The notes beneath the pieces are model-generated. The model searched no databases. It had not been told where the DNA came from and saw only the letters and a list, made by a program, of their open reading frames with translations. The position numbers were made by a program, and so were the translations under genes. Source: Pogostemon cablin (taxonomy: Eukaryota; Streptophyta; Magnoliopsida; Lamiales; Lamiaceae). From it: a stretch of 64,000 bases of DNA. Where the stretch lies: positions 18,336,729 through 18,400,728 of the forward strand of contig CM043000.1 in NCBI GenBank assembly GCA_023678885.1, written 5' to 3'. Numbering within the stretch: the first letter of the stretch is position 1; the number at the start of each line of letters is the position of its first letter. Below, piece after piece: positions 58,234-64,000 of the stretch.

Positions 58234-59156
58234 GAGTTAAAATCATTTTTGTCCCATAACTATAAGAAATTTTTGATTCTATCCCAAAAAAAATAAAAAT
58301 TTTAATTTTGTCCCGTAACTCCTCAAATTGGCCAATTTTGATTCCAAAGTCGCCGGAATCCCATTTTTGGCCGGGAATTCGCACGTGCACCGCATGTACT
58401 CACCAAAATTGGGGCTTTCACCACTAAGAGAACGTTTCCACAGCAATTTCTGCAACTCCCTCAAGAGCTGCAACTCCCACAGGTCATCCAGCATAATCAG
58501 AGATACCTTCTCTTTTGTGAGAATTCTTCCACTCTTGATACCAACCTCTTCCATCCTATTTTCGACATCTCATCACGATTAGGACTGCCATCAGTCTGTC
58601 GTACAATGCTTCGCACAATCTGCTCTAGCTTGCCGTCTCGCCCCACCGTCACCCACGTAAGACACTCGTAATTCTTTGTAATGTCTGGATGTTGGTCTTA
58701 CCAATACGGTTATACCTGCCATGCCAACGATGGGAATGGTGTCAGAAACTAGAAATCTATCAAAAATAAGATTCGATGGTTTTTTCAACTGCCCAGGATA
58801 CACAATCATTCTTCGCTTGTGACTACCGGAATCAATTACCGATGAAATGATACCACCCCCACCACCTTCCTTACAACATCACAGAGGAGATCACCTATTC
58901 CCACGTGGTTTATTATCTGTTGTTCTATATTCCCACATACCTAAAATCTGATGAAGGTGCCGAGAGTGGAAAGCCCTAATTTTGGTGATCACGTGCGGTG
59001 CATGTGCGAATTTCTAGCCAAAAAATGGGATTCCGATGACTTTGGGACCAAAATTGGTCAATTTCAGGAGTTACGGGACGAAATTGAAATTTTTATTTTT
59101 TTTGGGATAGGACCAAAAATTCATTATAGTTATGGGAACAAAAATGATTTTAACTC
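58234..59156. mobile_element. Mutator-like element
   Basis: 923 bp with a perfect 9-bp duplication GATAATATT (58225-58233, 59157-59165). The inverted arms are about 190 bp and start GAGTTAAAATCATTTTTGTC and, on the other strand, GAGTTAAAATCATTTTTGTT. The internal 500 bp is less AT-rich and could be captured DNA; minus-strand stretches such as EKVSLIMLDDLWELQLLREL are open but not convincingly a known gene. No transposase. Confidence 0.9.
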
Positions 59157-59165
59157 GATAATATT

Positions 59166-60018
59166 AAGAGTGATAGAGATATTCTTATGGTTAGAGATAT
59201 TAAAAAAAAACTAGTAACTAATGAACGAGGAAGTTGCACTTTTGGTTTGATAAAAAAAATCCATTTTCATTTTTGGTTCCTATTTTTTCTTCTTCTTAAA
59301 ATTACAATGTAGGTCCCTACCGTTAAATAATGGACGGAAAATATTAATAAGAGAAGGGAAAATCCAAAAAGCATCTTTCCTGGGCCTGGATTATTCTATT
59401 CAATGAAATCAAAAGTATTGTATTAACGTTGAAAATACTTTTAAAAAAATCAGAAAAAATTACAGAAGGAAGGAGTCGAATCAAATGCTCTGCAATGCAA
59501 AAGCTTTAATGGCGAGAGAGAACGGAAATCTGTTTTCCATGAGTATATTAGCAATGGTGAATGCATGTTTCTGCAAATTCAAATTCTCATCTGCATCACA
59601 CAATAAAAATAAGTAGCACTCTCCTTGGAACAATTCCTCAAACATAATGAACAAAGAAAATGGATACTAAATTCACAAACACTTGTGTAAACCAGGTTTA
59701 CGGTATAAACCTCCAATTCTATATTAGTATATTGCTAGAGTGTTTAAATTAAGGGATCACAGGGTTTAGGAACAGTAAAGTAATACCAAGTTAAATCTTC
59801 AAAACTTTAATAATCACAAAGGAGGATAGAAGTATGATGGGAAATCCCAAGAAAATTAAGCGGCCATCCAACCGTAGTTAAATGCTTCCTAATTCCATTA
59901 TTTTTAATTGATCGGAATCTCATTAAATAAACAACGGGACCAAAAATGTTATTTAAAGGATAAAAATAAAATGAGGCTGATCGTATTGAAACAAAAGTAC
60001 AATTTTTTCACTATGATG
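59166..60018. other. Intergenic sequence before the Copia element
   Basis: A minus-strand stretch near 59600-59485 is open for 38 codons (LNLQKHAFTIANILMENRFP...) after an acceptor-like GATGCAG and before TGA. It could be a stray exon, but I have no family match. Nothing else seen. Confidence 0.35.
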
Positions 60019-60533
60019 TGTAATACATATATTATTAAGTACTTAAAACAATATTAATTTCTAAGTGTAAATTATAATTAATTAAATAATATTTAATTAA
60101 TTTCCACATATGAGTGGATAAGGGAGAGAAAGGAGTTAAGATTTAGTGTTTTCTTAACTCCCATCTTTTGGGATAAAAGACTGCGGACATGCAGTTGTCT
60201 GAGAAAATATACGCTTGTATACGTTTGAGAACACAATACGCTGAAACGCGTTGAAGAACGCAGAACGCAAGCGAAAGCATTTCTCTCTCTCTCATTTCTC
60301 TCCAGAAATCACACATAAAATCCAGTTCATCATATTTCATAATTAATACACATTCGTGGAAAATAATCTTTCAACCCCGTGTTGAAGATTTGATCCAGAG
60401 ATCACAGTGTATCCCGTGAGTGCCAACCGGTTCGTAGATACTCTTCCGCTGCGACTTAACTCTACGGAGAAAGGTAAGATTTCTCCCTTGCATGATTAGG
60501 GTTTGTACGTTAATGAACGTGAGTTTTCCAACA
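60019..60533 (+). repeat. Probable 5' LTR of a Copia element
   Basis: Begins TGTAATACAT and ends TTTTCCAACA, directly before the primer site. It contains a CT-rich stretch (60280-60303) and the CCCGTGAGTGCC region that resembles a U5. The start is inferred from the TGT; the 3' LTR lies outside the window, so neither boundary can be confirmed. Confidence 0.55.
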
Positions 60534-60534
60534 T

Positions 60535-60547
60535 TGGTATCAAAGTC
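60535..60547 (+). other. Primer-binding site (initiator tRNA-Met)
   Basis: TGGTATCAAAGTC, one base after the LTR end, differs from the usual TGGTATCAGAGCC at a few positions. Confidence 0.75.
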
Positions 60548-61738
60548 AATGGTTGGTACTCCGTTTGATTTTCTGGCATTTAGATATTTCATGAGTTTTA
60601 GTTTTTTATTTTTGATCTTGCGTTGATTTTACTCGTACATGTTTTTTGATGGACTGGTATGATTGCTGATTTATGGTGTGTTGACTGATCATAAGTATGA
60701 GTTAAAGGCAGAATTTTAAACTTCCAGTGGCTATGTGTATGTTGACATTGTAATTCACTGTTCATGCTTGAGGGTGTGATTTTTTGTCATTTTTTTTGTG
60801 CAAGCAAAAGCATGTATTTTATACATCACTGGAAAGGTCTCATCAAGAGGAGCGTTGATATTTTTTGTGTAATTTTTGTCCTTCTATAAATCGAGATACG
60901 ATTTTTTGAATTTATTTTCGTTATTGGGGCTAATTTGCAAAGTTGCAGAAACTTTAGGGGTTTTTTTTTAAAATTCGATAAAGGTCAGGGACCATTTCAC
61001 AATTAATATAAACCTGCTTCTGAACTGGGTTGGGCCGGGTCAGAAAAGGCGGACGGGTCAGACCAGGTGGATTCGGGTCCGACCAGCGGGCCAGCCCGCC
61101 ACCGAAGCCCACGCGTCGGAGGTCGGCATTGGCGCGTGGGACCCACGCGCCGTCAGATACCATCTCCGGCTGTGGCGCGTGTGGTACACGCCCCGGACAG
61201 CAACCTTCCGGCAGCCAGCGTGTGGCGGCGCGTGGGGTTCCTGCCGGCACGTGGAGGCGCGTGGCGGCGCGTGGAAACTCCGGCTGGCGCGTGGGAGCGT
61301 GTGCAGGTGCGTGAATTTGTTTTTCGGTGACTGTCCGACCATTTCCACCATGTTTCGATGCGTGGAGTCCTATGGTGATATTTTCGAAAGCGTTTGACGT
61401 CATTTTTAGTATGTATATGTGGTTTTGCTTCATTTTATGACATATTTATTGAATACGAACCTGTGGGGTGGCTATTTGGTTGCAAATTTTGGATAATAAT
61501 GCACCTTAATATGTCATTTAATTATAAATTCATGTTTTTAGTGATGTTAGAATTGTTCAAACTTCTGTAACCTATGAAAGTGGGAGCCAAAGTGAGTTGG
61601 ACTGATACACTTGTGAATATACCTATTGTATCTTGGAATAGTTGTTTCCATATGCATTATATGGAGAGGAAATTCATGTGATATAGTTTGACTAACACTG
61701 GTGTATTTGATATTTTGTTGCTCGTTTTTCTCAGAGAC

Positions 61739-62284
61739 ATGTCAGGACGGGGAACAATTTCAGAGGAAGACATTAGGACTAAAAATGAAGTCCTCCATGA
61801 ATTCTTGAATTATAAAATGAAGTTAACACACAACATAAGGGACCACGCAATTGTTTTTATTGAACTCTACAACCAGATGATGCATTTGATTTATAGCAAA
61901 ACGATTTCAAGTAATGAGTATTTTCAAATTACTAGTCCTCAGACCTGGGCGAACACTTTACCTCCCCACCTACAAAAGGATTTTTGGGCTCAGTGGGAGA
62001 CTTACCAAGTGAAGCCTAATGGTTATTTCATTATGCTTGATTTGGTCGATGCTTCTGTGGCAGAAGATAGGACACAGGCACTGAGATCAGCCTGCTTGAG
62101 GATGGGAAGGGTTCGACGTTCTGATTTTTTGAGACTAAGTGGTCGAGACAAATGTCAGATAAAGAATCCTCATATAGATCCTCTAGGGCGAGCTGTCTTT
62201 AATGTGGGGACTAAAGAATTTGATTGGGAACGTTATTTTGAATCTAGTGATAAATTAAGAGATACAATCGATATTTATCGCTAG
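61739..62284 (+). CDS. Accessory ORF of the Copia element, 181 residues
   Basis: An intact frame from ATG (61739) to TAG, about 1.2 kb after the primer site and 350 bp before gag. It starts MSGRGTISEEDIRTKNEVLH and includes DHAIVFIELYNQMMHLIYSK, TLPPHLQKDFWAQWETYQ and NVGTKEFDWERYFESSDKLR. The middle is faintly like the UBN2-type gag core (helix, then LPPHL), so it may be a duplicated or additional gag-like protein; otherwise unknown. An acceptor-like TTTTTCTCAG ends four bases before the ATG, so it could be expressed from a spliced RNA. Between the primer site and this ORF is a GC-rich patch (61025-61320) with GGCGCGTGG repeats. The frame is open while gag-pol is broken, which is notable. 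Confidence 0.6.
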   Translation: MSGRGTISEEDIRTKNEVLHEFLNYKMKLTHNIRDHAIVFIELYNQMMHLIYSKTISSNEYFQITSPQTWANTLPPHLQKDFWAQWETYQVKPNGYFIMLDLVDASVAEDRTQALRSACLRMGRVRRSDFLRLSGRDKCQIKNPHIDPLGRAVFNVGTKEFDWERYFESSDKLRDTIDIYR

Positions 62285-62630
62285 TTTTATTTCTATTGCA
62301 TTTCTAATTGGAAACTCAGAGAGTTCATTAGAATTTTATGTTCATGATTTGTCAGACTTGGAGTTTTTGCTATTGTGGATGGTTGTTTAAGTTCAATTTA
62401 TTAGAGGCAGTTCATAATTATTGTTAATTACTTGAACCTTAAATGTGTTTTGCGTTTTGAAATAAGAATCTAGTATTATGACACTTGATGAGATTGATGA
62501 TTAGTAGTCTCCGAACTATTTTTCGAGATCAAGTCTTGCGTTATTTATTGAGATGTCTCTGTTTGGCTTAACGTAAAACTTAATAAAACATTATTAACAT
62601 ACTGAATCACTGTAATTTCTATCAAAGTTC

Positions 62631-64000
62631 ATGACATCGAAATCTTTTGTCACTGAGTTGAACAAAGGCGAGAAACTCAATGGTGACAATTATGACACAA
62701 GGCGTCATAAAATTGGTATGTTTTGTATGAATAAGATGCATTGGATGCTATAAACCAAGTAATGGCTGATCCAGGCACAGGTATTGGAAATCAAGAAGCG
62801 TACCAAGCATGGAAAAAGAAAAATTTCATTGCATGAAGTATTCTTGTAAGCTCAATAATCGATACGATGATTCATGAATCTCACCGCTCATGATATCTGG
62901 GAGTATCTGTATGAGAAGTATGGTGGTGCATCGGTTACAAAGCTTAGGCAGTTCTCTATTAAGTTCGATACTTTCAAAAGGAAACCAAATCATATCATTA
63001 GACAACATCTCAGGGAGTTTTCTAATATGATAATCGACCTTAAGACTGTAGGTCATGCTCTCTGATGAACAACAAATCCAAGCCCTGATCCGCTCTTTAC
63101 CTGATCGTAGGAAACATCTTAAAGTCAACTTGACTCTTAATAAAAGCATCAAAACTTTCAATGATGTTGCTCGTCATGTTGGGCTAGAAGATGAGAGGCT
63201 AGGAGCCTCAAAGCCTTCTACTGGGGCCTTCTATACTGGTTTTACTTCCAAGGGAGCATCGAGCTTCAAAAGAAAAATGAATTGGAAGAAGGGAAAGAAC
63301 AGAAGACGATCTGATGGTAGTGGTGGTAAGCCTAACAATAATCCAACAACTAAAGCTGATGAACGGAAAAAGAAAAAGAAACGTGACAAAAAGAATAAGA
63401 AAGATAAAAACAAGATGTCTTGTTACAATCATAGTAAGCTTGGTCATTATGCTAGTGAATGCCCTGAGCCCAAGAGGGACAAGGTAGATTCATCTTATTC
63501 TATTTTATGTGAAATTAATGTCTCGAGTACTGTCTGGCTGTCTGATTCTTATCCTTTGAGGATTATAGACTCAGGAGCAACGGACCATGTGACAAGAGAT
63601 AACTTTTGTACATTCTCGTCGTGTTTCGAAGGGGACTAGGTGGATATATGTAGGAAACAATGCACGAGTCGAAGTCAAAAGACTTGGGACTTGCAGATTG
63701 GATCTTGATAATGGTCAGTGCCTTATTCTACATGATGTTCTTTATGCTCCGTAGATCACGCGAAATTCAATTTCTATTTCGGTTCTACTTAATTTGGGTT
63801 ATTATTTACTAAAAGCACTATGGTGATTGACATTAATGATACTTGTTATGCATCTGGACATATAACTAATGGCTTTATGGTTTTAAATTGTAATAGAATG
63901 ACGTTTAGTTATTATGATGATTATTCATATTCACTAAATGCTCGTTCTTCCAGTAATGCAAACGTGAATGATGATATTTGGCATGCTATATTAGGTCATA
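62631..64000 (+). pseudogene. Ty1/Copia gag-protease-integrase start, degraded
   Basis: gag starts at ATG 62631 (MTSKSFVTELNKGEKLNGDN). Frameshifts and stops occur at about 62750, 62833 and 62877. WEYLYEKYGGASVTKLRQ and ALIRSLPDRRKHLKVNL are UBN2 gag blocks. A lysine-rich stretch leads to a zinc knuckle CYNHSKLGHYASEC, in which the second Cys of CCHC is His. The protease motif IIDSGATDHVT follows near 63570, with a further frameshift near 63637. VLYAP and DDIWHAILGH (GAG-pre-integrase) run to the window edge. The element continues to the right. Not functional as written. Confidence 0.9.

Noticed and set aside
59485..59605. Possible minus-strand terminal exon (LNLQKHAFTIANILMENRFP)
   Set aside because: Open for only about 38 codons with weak splice context and no known homologue; mentioned only in the intergenic note.
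61030..61430. Overlapping 87-159-codon frames on both strands
   Set aside because: GC-rich GGCGCGTGG repeats in the Copia leader keep many frames open; the peptides are low complexity.
1..64000. tRNA, rRNA or snoRNA genes
   Set aside because: I looked for cloverleaf-like A/B boxes and rRNA blocks by eye and saw none I could support; a covariance-model scan would be needed to exclude them.

Overview
This window is nuclear DNA from a flowering plant, almost certainly a eudicot. It has AT-rich, intron-split genes with GT-AG junctions, type I MADS-box genes, a cathepsin B gene of plant type, a RUS-family (DUF647) gene, and a dense layer of plant transposons. The species cannot be fixed from the sequence; an asterid such as Lamiales is only a guess.

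Host genes. A ten-exon RUS/DUF647 gene lies at 2743-6591 (+). Two M-gamma type I MADS-box genes lie at 23873-24850 and 26301-26792 (+), with a third, broken MADS 3' end at 18871. A cathepsin B-like cysteine protease in 11 exons lies at 31595-34660 (+), one exon being only 5 nt. An SDR dehydrogenase pseudogene at 41526-42660 (+) faces a C-terminally truncated JINGUBANG-like WD40 gene at 42781-43872 (-). A five-exon gene for a 172-residue conserved plant protein of unknown function lies at 45520-47081 (-), and a less certain small charged-protein gene at 51195-53043 (-). An RPS25 retro-pseudogene lies at 19338-19591 (-).

Mobile DNA fills most of the rest, often with exact target-site duplications that I could read. 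There are four hAT-type non-autonomous elements (6833, 20802, 41554, 57196; 8-bp duplications) and two Mutator-like elements with 9-bp duplications (30111, 58234). A third Mutator-like inverted-repeat element (about 7575-9078) carries a captured ROH1/BYPASS1-type (DUF793) gene copy. Two related Helitrons are present (9413-12712 + and 37918-41152 -), plus the 3' end of a third (22672). There are about 17 Stowaway-like MITEs starting CTCCCTCCGT, some nested. A PIF/Harbinger transposase relic runs into the promoter of the second MADS gene. A Copia relic (26864-29738, -) is interrupted by a LINE-like insertion, and a solo LTR lies at 21734. Three diverged copies of a 1.5-kb LTR-like family start TGATNAGT. 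A degraded Copia element with LTR, primer-binding site, an intact extra ORF and broken gag-pol fills 60019-64000.

The most rewarding points are the Mutator-like element with its ROH1 copy, the SDR gene whose first exon is split by a hAT insertion with a perfect duplication, the 5-nt microexon that encodes the protease oxyanion-hole glutamine, the tandemly repeating acidic tail of the MADS protein that ends in a one-base frameshift, and the intact accessory ORF in the Copia element.
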